A stretch of DNA of 64,000 nt, taken from NCBI GenBank assembly GCA_023101725.1, contig JALJCO010007871.1, positions 863,501 to 927,500 on the forward strand. Reading direction: 5' to 3'. Each line of letters starts with the position of its first letter. Within the stretch, counting starts at the first letter, position 1. Below are positions 1-53,464 of the stretch, piece after piece. The notes under the pieces were generated by a model. The model had not been told where the DNA came from. It saw only the letters and a list, made by a program, of their open reading frames with translations, and ran no database searches. This DNA is from Atherinomorus stipes (taxonomy: Eukaryota; Chordata; Actinopteri; Atheriniformes; Atherinidae). Both the position numbers and the translations under genes were made by a program.

Positions 1-65
1 GCACACTACTCACTGAATTCCAGTGCACTCGGGCAAGTGTGCGGTTTGAGACAGGCCCCTAGACT

Positions 66-262
66 CAGTGCTGGGGAACCCTGGTCCTCAAGGGCCGCTG
101 CCCCTTCAGATTTTTCATGTATCCCCAGTCCAGTACACCTGTATCACATCGCATAGATCTAAAAGCCTATCAAGTTAATTGATAGTGATTTATTGATTTG
201 AATCAGGTGTGAAGGAGCAAGGACCCAGGAAAGACCTGTAGGATGAGGGCCAAGGTTAGGCC
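66..262. mobile_element. Degraded foldback element of the dispersed family
   Basis: The left half reads as the motif 'ggggaaccctggtcctcaag ... cacctg'. The right half carries the inverted counterpart 'gaatcaggtgtgaaggagca ... gagggccaaggtt'. The same layout recurs at about 18040, 21138, 51668, 54124, 57682 and 58022. Ends are approximate and no target duplication could be seen. Confidence 0.5.
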
Positions 263-289
263 AACGAATGGTCCTATTCTGAGCACATA

Positions 290-1107
290 AGGCGCTTTCG
301 GACTGTAGGAACCTTTTTGAGTTCCTATAACCTTTTCGGGAACCAGGACGTTTTTTTGCGCATTCGGACATATAGGAACTAGGGACCTCGGACCTCAGTT
401 CCTATAACCTTTTTGGCTCCTACTCCGAGGCAGGGTCTTTTCGGGGTTCCATAGGAACTGAAATACGTATGTGTTTGGTGATTGGTAGAACTGGCAAGCT
501 GCGCCCCTTGTGTGAGCCCCGCTTCTTCCAGCCCCGCCATATTTAAAAAGTCTCACAGCTGTTTAATTGTTTACCGAGATCGTAATAACAAGAACTATTA
601 CAATAGGAGTGTACGAATTCATTATTAAATTGATCACAATGGTGCACGCCTCGAATCGATAACTATTTTGAAACGTCCAAAAGCAATTATTTTCATATTA
701 ATTTAATGACCAAATACAGCTGCAAAGTATAGAATCTGCGGCTCCCGCCCGGACACTTGAATGTACGGTCCGTCCACTAAAGTTCAGGGCGGACATGAGA
801 CGTTAGGGCAGCTTTCCAACAGGGGGCTGTTCCGTTACATGATACAAATGACCGTGATGAGGGAAAGCTGGTAAGTTAGCTTTTATAATAGCTTTGAATA
901 AAAGAGACGAGAAACCTCAGTTTTTTATTCGATCTGCTGGGGCATAAGTTTGTCACTGTTGCAACAATTGCGTCACACATGGTCCCTAACAAGGTTCTCC
1001 CTCATGTGTGAACGCACACTGAAGGCGAAGGGTAGTTCTTATAACTAAACTCGGGAGGCGTAGTTATAGGAACTGCGTTCTTAGAACCTCTCTGTCCGAA
1101 TGCGCCT
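290..1107. mobile_element. Non-autonomous TIR DNA transposon, 818 bp
   Basis: The ends are inverted repeats: AGGCGCTTTCGGAC on the left and, on the opposite strand, AGGCGCATTCGGAC on the right. ATA flanks both sides (287-289 and 1108-1110) as a possible 3-base target duplication. The subterminal region has several copies of a 'gttcctataacctttt' motif in both orientations. There is no coding capacity. The superfamily is uncertain; a Harbinger-like origin is possible. Confidence 0.62.
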
Positions 1108-1660
1108 ATAGTTACATAACTTCTTTAGTTTCAAACCAATGGCAAGCGATTGTGTTATAACTTGTATTTTTAAAACAAAATTCTCATATCATGCACTTGA
1201 AATCTCCATTTTCTATTTACAACAACCGATTTGCACTTTACTTTTAGTCTATACTTGATTATATATGTGTTGTTGTAGTTGTCTGAGACCTGCTAAAAGA
1301 CAACAGATGTAAATTAGCTGCCAGGGTAACTTTGTGCACATTTATATTTAGTATTTTTACCTATATTTCTATTCTAAGCAAAGTGTGTTACTAATAAACA
1401 ATAATAGAAAGCCAAGAGAGTCATGACGGTTGGCCAGTGTGTGCATTTCACCAAAACCATGAAAACTGAGGCTTTTCTTGGAATCCTGCCGTCATTCAAC
1501 TTATTCTTTTTTTTTTTTTTTTCATTTTATCTTATTTACAGGGTGCTTCTTAATTTATAAAGTTCTCAAAAACAAAAAAAAAAGAAAAGAAAAGAATCAA
1601 AGCCAGTATTTGTCAATTTTGTTAAGCTATCATTCATGTGTTGTGTGTCAAAAGTCTTAC

Positions 1661-42360
<40,700 letters not shown>

Positions 42361-45300
42361 GTTGTGACTTTCAAACTAAAACAATAACGTGCAGGACAAT
42401 CTATGTACAGTAAGATTTCAGTTTTTTTCATTGTCAAGGAAAATACAAAAATAAAGAAGTAAAATCGCCATAAAAGTGAAAATGGACGGAACAAACAACT
42501 TTGAAATAAAAGTCAAATAGCTAAAGCAAAAACAGAAAACATGAAGAGACTCAAAAGATCACAGACATGGAAAAGCCACAAGATAAAAAAAAAAGTGACC
42601 AAATCTTACAAAAAGAGATTCAAAGAACCCAAATTAAGACACACACATGCACATAGCCAACACATGGGGAGGGCAAAAGTGGTACCAATTACCCTGAGGT
42701 GACAGAATGACTGAGTTGAAGAAAAAGCAATGCAAAAATAATCACAGATAACCACAAAGCATTTTTTTTTTTTGCAGTGCAATATAATTCTAATAACAAC
42801 ATTGTTACCTTTATTTGCTATCATATTTTCTTTTCATTGAAAAAAATACTAAATTACTGTGAAAAAATAGCTTTTGATGTTTGAACCCTGAAGAAACAGA
42901 TTTTTTTTTGTAAATAACAATTATGTAACAACACAAAAATTATACGCTTTTAATACTTACAAGTTACTAAAAGTATCAAGAATCAATGCTGACCACAATC
43001 ACATGCCAAAAAGCTGTTGATGACATTCAGCTAATTTATCGATCCCTTAGTTGTTGCAGTGCAGAGTAAATATGGGCTTAACTTCATGCAGGTAAGAAAT
43101 GTAAAGACAATACAATGCGATGTGATACATTGTTGAAGAAAGATAATGTGATGTTATGATTACATATCTGCTCTTAGTCATTTAAATATTTTCTTTTAAT
43201 GTATCAAGGGTTTCAGCTGATTATACTATTTGGAAATAATCATACTATCCGTTTAAAGTTTCCACAAAGAAAAAAGCAAGAGAAGAATGTTCCTTTGTAT
43301 TTCTTTCCTTTATTTTGGACAATCATGAGAGGAACCAATGTTTTTCAACCCATGGTTAAGATTACAGTTAATGATATAGTAACAACGGTGAAATGGTAAA
43401 GTAATAAGATTGCAAATACTTGCTTTGGATATTACACATTCAAACCAAATGCTATGACTCAATGACTAATGAACTGATTCCTTTTTATTACTTAAAAAAA
43501 ATTCCTCCACTAAATGGTAGTTATACAGTTGAAGCTGGAACTAACAAAAAATCAGCCTTTAATTTTTTTTTTCTTATTAAGTAATTTTTTTGCTGTTATT
43601 CCTTTTAGAAAGTGACATAATATGATTATCTGTCACCAAAATAGATGGAAATTAATCTTTGATTGAACCCTAAAGATCAAAAGTCTGCATGCAGATCATG
43701 TAACACTAACATAAATACAATAAATTTGTCAGATTTTTTAAAAAGGCATCAGGAAATAACTTTTTGGGAAACAAATAAGCCATATTATATTAATTTGGAG
43801 ATTCAAATCAAGTTGTGCTAAGAGTACAAGGTAAATTTGGGGTTTTGAAGTTTTGAATTTCCTGGCTCATAATATCAATTTCACAAACCAAATCAATGGA
43901 TTAAAGCATTGAGAAATAGCTCAGATGTCTTATGCAAAAAGAAGTTTTGTGTCTACTATACGCAGAGGAGAAATTACACACTCCTTTTTGTCATAAAGCA
44001 TCAAACATACGCTTTGATTTAATCATGAAATTGCCCTCATCATCCATATGCATGCCTGATTAAATAAAAAATCTTAAAAGAAAAAAAGTCAAATGAAAAT
44101 AAAATTTCATTGTAAAAAAGGGAAATGTTTTAATTGAAACTCTTCTTGATGAAAACATCAAAATAAAAACAACTCTTGAAGATTTGAATAAAGAAAACAG
44201 GAGGAAAATAATTCTGTTTATAGACAAGATTACTTAATGTGTTAATTCATATACCAAAGGTGGAATTGTATGTCATTAAAAAAGAAGAAAAAAAATCAAC
44301 CTAAAATCAAAATACTAGCAAAAAAATGGATTCATAGTCTTTTTTTTTTAGGGCAAGAATTTGAAAAGGGAATGAGACATAGCCAAAGGTGAATGTTCCC
44401 TCCATTCCTGCAACATCATTACCTTTTCAGAGACCCAAAAACATGAGAATCCACACGAAGTTAGCCAAAAATTTCCTCAGCAAAGTTTGAATATCTGAAA
44501 GGCAAACATGAAATAAAAACAAATTCTGCAAGCTAAACAAATATGATGTCAGAGCAGAGAGCTACAGTGGAGAAAAAGAAACACCAATGAAACAACTCTG
44601 ATTAACCTTCATGATAAAATAATATGAAAAGTAAAAATCCTCTTTAAGTTAAAAATTCACAGGTTTCAATGACCACAAACCAGATTTGAAATCAGCCTTG
44701 TTTAATTCTTCAGTCATGCAGTTTTTATTTCATACAATACAAATACAATCAAATAGAAAGTATTCAAAATCAAACAATACCTTTCATATCTGAATGCAGC
44801 TTATCGAAGGGCTGCATTGTGCATTGTGAAAGCATCCCTGAGTGCAGGTCCTTTTTTGGTCATTGCTCAAGCAGAGGTATTAGCTCTAAAGCATTTCAGT
44901 ATGTATGAAAGCAGTCTTGAAAAGTTATTTAATTAAAATAAATCAGACTGCTCCTGTCTGCAAGCAGTCTTTTGCTGCATGTTGGTTCAGTCAAATAATC
45001 CAGTGCATGCTCCCCTGCAAATAAGCGGAAATTAAACCTTCCCCTTCTGAATGATTAATCTAAGAGTCAACTTAGTTTGCATTATTTTGAATAATTGTTC
45101 TTGCAACTAGTTTATTTTTTTTTTTTAATCCAGAATAGGCTTCAACTTCCAAGTTATTTAAGACAAATCTCTGCAAGCGACTTTGAGTTAAGTTAGCTTC
45201 ATGTATTTTAGTCTTTTGACTGATAGAACCTGTCTCCAAAACCAGCCCACCGTCAAAATTTCAGGGATCAGTTTTTGACTTGAATACTTGAGAAATGCAA

Positions 45301-46189
45301 CAGGACAACTGTCAACGTTGCCTCATTTAGGACTGATTTATATCTTTTACATGAATCTAGTCAAAAATCCATGTTTCTCTAACCTTGTCATGCAATTCTC
45401 ACTGGAGCTTTGTGATTTACAAGTGCTTCAAACCTACCACAACGGTGTCAAATAAATAAATAAACAAATGAAATTTGCACTGCCTACGCAGTATAATCAC
45501 GACAAAAAAGAGTTGAAATCTTTCAGTTATATTTTGTTTATTTATTTATTTATGTTTCCAGGAGAGACGCTTCATTCTTTTAAGTTGACATTCAACCAGA
45601 CTGCCTCTAACTTCCGGTTTGCCACCACTTGACGCATGTCGATGGAGAAGGGTCGGATCACATGATTGCCCGGAGCGTCATGAAGCTGAGGTACAGAAGG
45701 GGAGAGGCGCCCTCTTTGAAGCAAAATTATCATGAACCTGGCCACCCAAAAAGTCTTCATCAATAACTCTAAAAGCTTATTGACTCCATTATCATAAATG
45801 ATCCGCAGTACATTAGAAAAGAATCAGATACTTTTCTTCAGGAAAAACAAAACGAAACAAAAAAGCAAATCAAATATATCCGATATTTTAACGATAAAAC
45901 ATGAGTGAATGAAATTCAATGTTTTGTGGTTGTAACTCCACAGAAAATGAAATTTTCCAAATGCTTCTTCATAAAAGATAACTAGGCCTACAACTGGTTA
46001 AGATCTTTGATCATTTTAAAAACAGTTATCATGTGTCATGTCTATCAGCTGTATTTAGTCAACCCAGTCTGACTTTGAATGGAATGTTATTGATATTTGA
46101 ACCAAAATTTAAGAATAGCATTTTAGAAGAAAAAAAAAAAAAAGACCCACCGTTTCTGTTTGATAAAGATACTAATACTTTCAAATTCA

Positions 46190-46500
46190 TGACTGGAGCT
46201 CCACCTCAGTGGTACAGCACACTAATCCAGCTGCTTTACATCTATGCGCTTTAGTGTGGCCAGTGTCTCCATTAAAACAGGCGATCGGGCTTTCTCAGTG
46301 ACAATCTCTGGAACAGACATCCCTCACACTTGCAGCCCAGGATCTTTAGTGTTTTCCCATCGGAAAACAATTTTTGAACTTGTCTTTTATAAGAGTTTAG
46401 TTTAAGTGCCATTGGTTTTTTATATGGTGTCTCTTTGTTTAGTGTTACTGTATTTCTTTGCTTTTGTGTTTCACTTCATTGGTTCTTATTTAGAAAAAAA
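46190..46500 (+). mobile_element. Possible LINE ORF2 C-terminal remnant
   Basis: Broken translation contains SGTDIPHTCSPGSLVF and the motif order resembles the 'WNSLP...SF..LK' end of fish L2-type ORF2. It is weak and heavily decayed, ending near AATAAAC at about 46500. Confidence 0.25.
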
Positions 46501-48562
46501 TAAACTTTTTCATGCTTGATAGCATGTCAACCTGAGAAATCATAAGCCATTACTATTATAACTGTGGATTTCTTTTTTGAAGCGGCAGAAAACCCCCTCA
46601 GCTTTAGAGAGAAGTCAGACAACTTCTACATTTTATGGAGACCATTTGGAGGAAGCAGCACCAACCAATCCGGACTACATGCTGGTTGGGGCTGTATTTA
46701 CTGGGGGAGGAGTAAGCTAGCGCAAGCGAGATAGAGAAACAAGCACATGTTTCTTTCAGATGCAAAAAAAGTAATGTCATGTGTTCATGTCTTTGACAGC
46801 ATGAGAATCCATAAGCTTTGATATCTCACCCAAAGGTGTTTCAGTTCATTTGGAAGCATAAGAGGACACAGGACTGCAGTCATTTTTCAGAAAGCCATTT
46901 CACAGATTAGTCTATATTTTTACTGTTTACTGTCTATACACACAAAAAAAACTGGGTTCTGCCGCTCAGCTAATTATAGTGTGATCCTATCCCAGCCTTT
47001 TATCTGGGAGATATTGTGAGTAGGCTACTGTATGAGAGAACATTTTTTTGTCCATCTCTGTATCAGCCATTTCCCTGGGAAAACACATTGTGTTTGCCCC
47101 ATGGCTAAAAAAAACTATGGAGGAACAGGCTTTACCCAAGGACGCAACCAAACACAGTCAGACTTCTCTCACAGCAGAGTTAGGCAACCGTACCTGGGAG
47201 CAGGCCTCAGGTTGCAGGCTGTCCCAGCTGTGTGATAATGTGGAGGGCACATTAGTTATTAATGGCTAAAAGATAAATGGAGTTGAATGTTAAGGTGATA
47301 GTGAGCTGTATGTGTATCAACTTCTTTTCACTTTAGAGAAGAATTCAAAGTAACATTAAATGGCATTAGTTGAGAAATGTCCCACGTTTGATGGTTGTTC
47401 CTCCTGCCGAGCGCAGAACCTTGGAGAATCCTGTCATTTGGTGCTGACCTGTTAATAGTTCCCCCAGAGTGTTGGGACCAGTTTCTCACGTATCATGGCT
47501 GATAGGGCAACTACAGCCTGCATCGTCCTTGAAAATACTGAGACAGACCTGCTTTCGTAACAGGTTAAAAAACAAGGAATGTGCAAACTGCATGAGGCCA
47601 CGACAATATTATAGTTTCCATTTTATAGCAATAAAAGTTGGGGGAACAGAGCTTTTTATTTAGGAGATGTAATATCAAAGAGAGCCCCATCTCCATGACA
47701 TCCAAGTTCTACTAAATTGATTTATCTACCATAAGAATATTATGAAATATATGGTTATATGTTGTTCATTGTGGCAACTCAAGCTGCATAAACTCTGATC
47801 CACTTGTTTGACTGCTGACCTCTGGCCTTTTCCACTGCACTTTAAAATACTGTGATTTGCATGCTTGCACTTTGCAACAAAACTATCATTGAAAACAACT
47901 TTAAAAAAAAAAAACTTATCAGTATACTTTGGAGAACATTCAGAATAAAAGACAGTTGGCCCTTCATTTTACTCACCTGATAGGGATCTGGATAACTAAA
48001 TGTCTCTTTGCCCTTTCAATCTGACGTGCATGCATATAAACACTGTGTGCATCACAAATCGCACATAGCAGACAAACTGGCACACACACAAACACCTCCT
48101 TCCATAAATGCGTCAAAAGCCAAGCGCGAGAGGCTCAGGGCAAAACACATAAAGGTCATCAATGACAACTAAATGCTACTGTGGCTCTCTAATGAACCCC
48201 AACAGACAACAGAGGGAAGAGTTAATGGCTTAAATCACAGAAACAAGTTCGAGGCTAAATCCTAGACTTTCCAATCAATGATATTCTCTTCCTTGTCACA
48301 AACTTCAGTGGTAAATTTCTCTCTCTGTTTTTTTTTGGTTTTTTTTTCCCTTTTAAAGGCCACAGTATCTGGTAAATTCCCAAGCGGTTATACTGGTATA
48401 CTGGTATATACAGTCAGACTTTTGTTCCATGACTTCCTTTCTGTCAAATCAGGTGGTAATGGAAAATATTACTAATCATTTGACTCTATGTGACATTTCA
48501 GTGTGCATAAGCAATACTGTACTGTATATCCTTTGTCATTATCATGGTCCTCACTCAGGTGC

Positions 48563-48886
48563 AGTGGCTGGGCAATTAATTGAAACCGACATTCAGAACA
48601 ATTAATTGATGTAATCTTGCGCATGTGAATTATTTAATTTATACCTATTTCTCTTAGCAATAGTTAAAAATATTCATTAGATCACCATATATATTTAAAC
48701 TGTGTTTGCTTCCTTTCACTTTTTTTTACAAATTAATATCTGTTGCTCTTCTATTATGAATTTTTTTTTTAACAAATACTTTCAGTAAGATATGAAAACT
48801 TAAATAAGGATACCAAAAACCTGCTATTTAATGGTAATCAAGGCAACATGTTCAATTAATTGTGATTTTGATTTGACGGCCCTAAT
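48563..48886. mobile_element. hAT-like MITE with TTAATTG subterminal blocks
   Basis: The left end reads GGCTGGGCAATTAATTGAAA. The right end, inverted, reads TAGGGCCGTCAAATCAAAAT followed by CAATTAATTGAAC. The shared subterminal block in opposite order supports a TIR element. The target duplication is not evident. Confidence 0.4.
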
Positions 48887-49395
48887 TTCAGGTTTAAATA
48901 GCAACCTCGCTGAACTGAGCTTTTATAAATGTTGCTCACTCTGCAAACTCACCAATGAGAGAGATACAACATTGGAGGTAAATTACAGCCAGTCTGTGTA
49001 GTTCATTTAAAGCAATTTTAACTACATTAGTTGTAAGCTGTTTTAGTCTCCTTTTACTAGTGTGGCAATACCTCACCACGGAGCAGATACACATGGACAC
49101 ACGCTCAAGGAATTTCAGTGTGCAAAGGGCAGAAGTTCAAGCCTGAGTTGGACACCTTTGAGCCAAGAGTCCCCTGACAATGCTGCATCAAGACCTGGTC
49201 ATCACTCACTGATATAGTGCAAAGCATTAAGGTGGGAAACATTTGTCAACCATTATAATATAAAGCTATATTCCTAATGTCAGTTAAAACTGTACTGTGA
49301 AAAAAAGCAGCCTTATGTTAATCTTATCCAAAGGTTGACCTTTTTGCTTCAGAGGCATCTGGGATGAACCATTGAGGTGAATATTTTATTGTAAT

Positions 49396-50335
49396 CAGTG
49401 TTGGTTACAATAAACTGATTTATAAAGTACCCAAAAGCCATACTTGAGTAAAAGTAAAAGTACCTTACTGGAAAATGACTCAAGTAAAAGTGAAAGTTGC
49501 CTGCTAGAATATTACTTGAGTAAGGAAAAAAAGTAGCTAGTATTTACTCTACTTAAGTATCAAAAGTAAAAAGTGCTGTTAATAAAACGCAATCAGAAAT
49601 TTGAGTTTAACATTTTTTTTTATTTCTGTTTAATTTAGTTTTTAAGTTTTAATTTGCAAAGTGTAAAGGAGTTTCAATACCTCCTTACATAAACCCAACC
49701 ATATAGAAAAATACTGCACACACAAACACAACCTTACAGACCTGCATGCATGCCTACCAACATTCATACCCATGTGCATTCATTATAAAATCATTCCTAA
49801 TAAACTCTTGGTGCTCGGAGGTGATGCAAACAAACAAAGAACTTGATTGGTTGAACTTTAACATGACTGCAGTGCAACAGCTCTTGAACTGTCCATCCAG
49901 TCATTACTGAACCCTGAAAAACTTTTTGTTTAACCTCAAAAGAAGTTGTTTCTCAAAATGGTGAGAACTCAGTCTCACTCTTCTTGGACTGAAGACCAGA
50001 CCAGCGATGCTGACACAGCCGTTGCTGCTGAGGCAGGTAAAGGTGTGTTTAGCTTCAGAGACAGCTTGCACAAGGCTGCTACTAGTGGCTACTAGTCCCA
50101 CTACAACAAAACAAAGATTGTCCATTGGATATTACATTCCTTCTTATTTTGTAATGAGTAACTAAGATGCTCAGGTAAATGTAATGGAGTAAAAGTATTG
50201 ATTTTTCTCGGAAAATGTAGCGAAGTTAAAGTAAAAGTCATCAGAAATAGAAGTAGTAAAGTAAAGTACAAATATAAAAAAATACTACTTAAGTAAAGTA
50301 ACGAAGTATTTTTACTTAGTTACTATACAACACTG
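49396..50335 (-). mobile_element. hAT element relic, 940 bp, with 8-base target duplication
   Basis: The ends are CAGTGTTG and CAACACTG. The subterminal regions are rich in 'agtaaaagtaaaagt' motifs in opposing positions, the classic fish hAT 'TACTTTTACTTTTACT' type. Flanking 8-mers are attgtaat (49388-49395) and gttgtaat (50336-50343), 7 of 8 identical. The minus strand keeps part of a hAT transposase. Confidence 0.82.
49915..50040 (-). pseudogene. hAT transposase C-terminal (dimerisation) remnant
   Basis: Minus-strand translation contains SIAGLVFSPRRVRLSSHHFE followed by KQLLLRLNKKFF. This is the C-terminal hAT dimerisation signature (ER.FS.AG...S..R..L....E.LLFL). The residues just before SIAG (CLSSNGCV) are altered from the usual E-R-L-F. 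Nothing of the RNase H-like catalytic core is present. Confidence 0.7.
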
Positions 50336-51404
50336 GTTGTAATCTGATATATTATCAGTTTTGGTCATTTATGTACTTATTCATTCACTTATAAAAAAAA
50401 AAGAAAGAAAAAAGACTGGACTCTGAACTATAGACCAAACAAACGAGCATCAAGACTATTCTGAGCATTAAGTCCAAAAGTCAGGCTCTGTGAAGGTATG
50501 GGGTTGGATCATGACCACTAGCAAAGCTCATTTAGTCTGTAATGGCAATATTGTTATTATGTTTAAGATTAATGAGCTTTAAGAGCAACTTTCAAGACAT
50601 CTTTTCCAGAGACATGCAAGCATTTATCAACATAATGCATGCATTTCCCATACTGGAAAAACATCACATTCATATGCATACAGTATGTTACAAAGTTTTA
50701 TGTCTGGAGAAAGGGGGTGCTGGACTTTCCTACCTGGAGTCCTTACCTGTCCACAAAAATGCAATTAAAATCCTGTGGTGGTGCACACTTTAAAACGTGT
50801 GTACAAAAAGAACTGGACAAAAATAACGATTGAAACACTTTTCCCTCTGTAATTCACAAAGACATAATGCTCTTAAAGTGGAAACATTACAAGGTGGCAA
50901 AAGCTTAACAGTCCAAACTTGTTTGTAGAATGATTTATAGTAACAGATTTGATAAAGCTGATGAAGAAAAATCTTCAAAATTTTGGCATCATTTGCTGTA
51001 ATTGCATAGGTCCAAAACAAAACATTTTTTTTTCTTTTTAGTTTTTTTCATCTAGTCTCAGCTTTGTCTGATGCCTTAGGTTGCAAATTTACACATTTAA
51101 GTTATGGATTGTTCACTGATTTAGGACAATATCATGACTTACTAAGATAACTGAATAAAATAGAACTGCTCATACTTCTTAAACGATTCTCAAACGCTGC
51201 TTTCTTTTCATTGTAGGAAGATCTCAGATACATAAAGATGATGACTTGTAATTTTCTACTATTGAATTCACGCACAACTGAGGTAATTGTTTTCAGCACT
51301 AGAAACCAAAAGGTTCACTATCCAATCATATTGTTACTTTATAAATGACATTCACTATGTGGCCATTCTAACCTAGGATCTAGGGTGTTGATATGTGATC
51401 AGTA

Positions 51405-51515
51405 CTGTTACTGCAACAGAGGTCATGTTTCTCTACACTGGCTACTTATGAAATTAAGATTTTTTTTTCTCAGGACATACAAACTTTATAACAAAATGTT
51501 GTCATACCTAAAAAC
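51405..51515 (+). mobile_element. LINE fragment (Rex1/L2 type)
   Basis: Translation HVSLHWLLMKLRFFFLRTYK then LYNKMLSYL matches the pattern 'H..LHWLPV..RI.FKILLLTYKALN...P.YL' near the C-terminus of fish non-LTR ORF2. About 35 residues survive. Confidence 0.45.
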
Positions 51516-51540
51516 AGACATACATACAGACAAACAAACA

Positions 51541-51563
51541 AAACAGACAGACAGACAGACAGA
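51541..51563 (+). repeat. (CAGA)n microsatellite
   Basis: About five CAGA units following ACAAACAAA. Confidence 0.7.
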
Positions 51564-51667
51564 CAGAGATAGACATGTCTGGTTAAAGTTGTAAAAAAAG
51601 GGGAAAAAAAAAACAACAAGTTAACAACAACAGCTAATAACAACTGAGCCAGAAAACATGCTATAAA

Positions 51668-51850
51668 ACAGGGGTCTCTAGCCTACTCTAGCCCTGGAGG
51701 ACCACTGTATGACAGGTTTTATTTGCTTCCCTGGTCCAACAAACCTGATTCAAATCAAACTGACCCATTCTGCAAAATGACCCATTATTTCAGTCAAGTA
51801 TGTTGTAGCAAGGAAGCATCTAAAACCTGCAAGACAGTGATCCACATTGG
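51668..51850. mobile_element. Degraded foldback element of the dispersed family
   Basis: 'cctggaggaccactgtatga', 'aaacctgattcaaatcaaac' and, inverted, 'aaaacctgcaagacagtgat' give the family layout. The ends are eroded. Confidence 0.5.
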
Positions 51851-53082
51851 CATGAATATGAGATCCTTGCTTTATCAGATATGATCTGAAAGAAATAAAG
51901 TATGGCAGCAATGCTGCATAGATTTAAACAACTTAGAACTAGACTGTCTCTTCAGCAAAAGCCTCAAACTCACAAAGGCAATATGTAAAATAAGTAATTG
52001 AATTAATTAATAGGAGGCAGAAAAGAAAAGCTCTATTAGTAATGTTGCTGCTTTTACTATTTGATCTTGAATTTGTCATGGCTCCCAATATGTTGAGCAA
52101 AATATCAGGTAATCAGCGCAAATTTCACTTTAATTTTCTAGATAGGTCATTCTAGACTTTGCAAACCAAATAAATCCTAATATGTTAAAACATTTACAGT
52201 AAACACTAAACGGCAAAGAAATTCACATGAATCATGTCAAGTCTACATCCATACTCTAGATGGCAGCATCGCTCAGTCTACTGTCTTACTAGACTAGATA
52301 CAAACACTGAGCACAGTAGCTGGACAGCTCATTTATAAAACCTATGTCCTTTGTAGAGTGATAATAGTGCATGTACAATGACAAGTAAATTATTATGTTT
52401 AGATAACAACCTTTTAAACTGTCCATTACACTGAGTGAACTTACTGCAGATACAGGCATGAAAAAGTTCCTCCTTTTTCTGCCAGAAGTGGTGCAGTAAT
52501 AGTGCACCATTACTGCACTATAACTGGCTGAACGATTTGTCCCGCAAATACGTCATCACGCACGGTGTCCAAACTTGGCGTGTGGAAAAGTCCTTGTTCC
52601 TGGCATTCATTTATGCTCTGAAATTGTTTCCCCTGGGCACACAGGCGTTTCTCTGTGCGATTGAATTAGCAGACAAGTCGCTGGTAAGCGGCTGGAAGTC
52701 GGCTGAAAGGGGAACTTTTTCATTCCCGCATCTGTATAAGTGCAGGTTTAAGCTAGTCATATTTCTGTGGTTACTGGTTGTTATCTGACACTAAGCAGAG
52801 AGACTTACAGCTTCCATCCATCTTCGCTACATTTCCTTCTTCCTTCCTGTTTCTGTCCAGTTGTGCAGCTCACAGATATCTTTTATGGCGTATAATAATG
52901 ATGTTTGGCTGGGCACTACTGCTTTCAGCTACAGCTGCAGTTCATTCGCTCATTTTAGAGACTAAAAGAAGAGTGCATCAACAACTTATAGTGGAGGTTC
53001 ATTCATTAGATTAGCAAAGTTTTAAACAAAACAACTTTATCATTTGACAATGTATCTCTTGTCAATGCAAATTAGTGCACTA

Positions 53083-53156
53083 CCAGTCAAAAGTTTGGAT
53101 TCACCGACCCACTCAAATTTAATGGGTAGGTTTGTCCCAAAGTTTGACTGGAACTG
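53083..53156. mobile_element. Tc1/mariner mini-foldback (74 bp) with TA duplication
   Basis: CCAGTCAAAAGTTTGGATTC at the left pairs with 'cccaaagtttgactgg' at the right. TA lies on both sides (53081-53082 and 53157-53158). The whole element is essentially two TIRs joined at 'ctcaaatttaatggg'. It lies about 310 bases upstream of the tubb1 ATG. Confidence 0.65.
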
Positions 53157-53339
53157 TACTTTCACTCCAGACACCACGCAAACAGATGTGCAAAAAATAT
53201 GACAAATAGTTGAAAACAGTCAACTTACCAAGATAGTAAATCATAAAGTTAGAACTTCATGAAAACAGTTTGCAATAATGTCATAATCTGCCCTACTCCT
53301 CCCAGAGTTTTCATTGAGTATTTTGTGTTTTTTGCATAT

Positions 53340-53464
53340 TTTCAATAGGGGTGACTCCCTTACATCACTGATGACATCATTTCTGGTCCCATATATAAGA
53401 CTGGTGAGCGCACTGAGGACTATCTCAGACCCCCAGCCGTTGTGAGGACTGTAGACCGATCATC
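53340..53464 (+). promoter_or_regulatory. tubb1: tubb1 core promoter and 5' UTR
   Basis: A TATA box, TATATAA, is at 53392-53398. The start of transcription is expected near 53425, giving a leader of about 40 bases before the ATG at 53465. Upstream, GTGACTCC (53351-53358) carries an AP-1/NF-E2 half-consensus TGACTC, and TGATGACATCA (53369-53379) is an AP-1/CRE-like palindrome. Mammalian TUBB1 is controlled by NF-E2 in megakaryocytes, so these sites are plausible thrombocyte control elements; that is inference. Confidence 0.55.

Larger units (their letters stand above)
1..1660 (-). other. gnas: gnas intron 6, left part
   Basis: This is intronic sequence running off the left edge. It holds a degraded foldback element (66-262) and a TIR element (290-1107). 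The remainder (1108-1660) is AT-rich with homopolymer runs, and I see no exon in it. Confidence 0.75.
42361..53340. other. Intergenic region between gnas and tubb1
   Basis: The two genes are divergent. I see no coding exon. Recognisable content is a LINE remnant (46190-46500), a MITE (48563-48886), a hAT relic (49396-50335), a LINE fragment (51405-51515), a foldback element (51668-51850) and a Tc1 mini-foldback (53083-53156). 42400-46000 is AT-rich with nothing I can assign. 52500-53020 is GC-richer but not recognised. Confidence 0.8.

Noticed and set aside
45706..45718. GCGCCCTCT as a second CTCF site
   Set aside because: Matches only part of the core and lacks the flanking CCA/TGG half.
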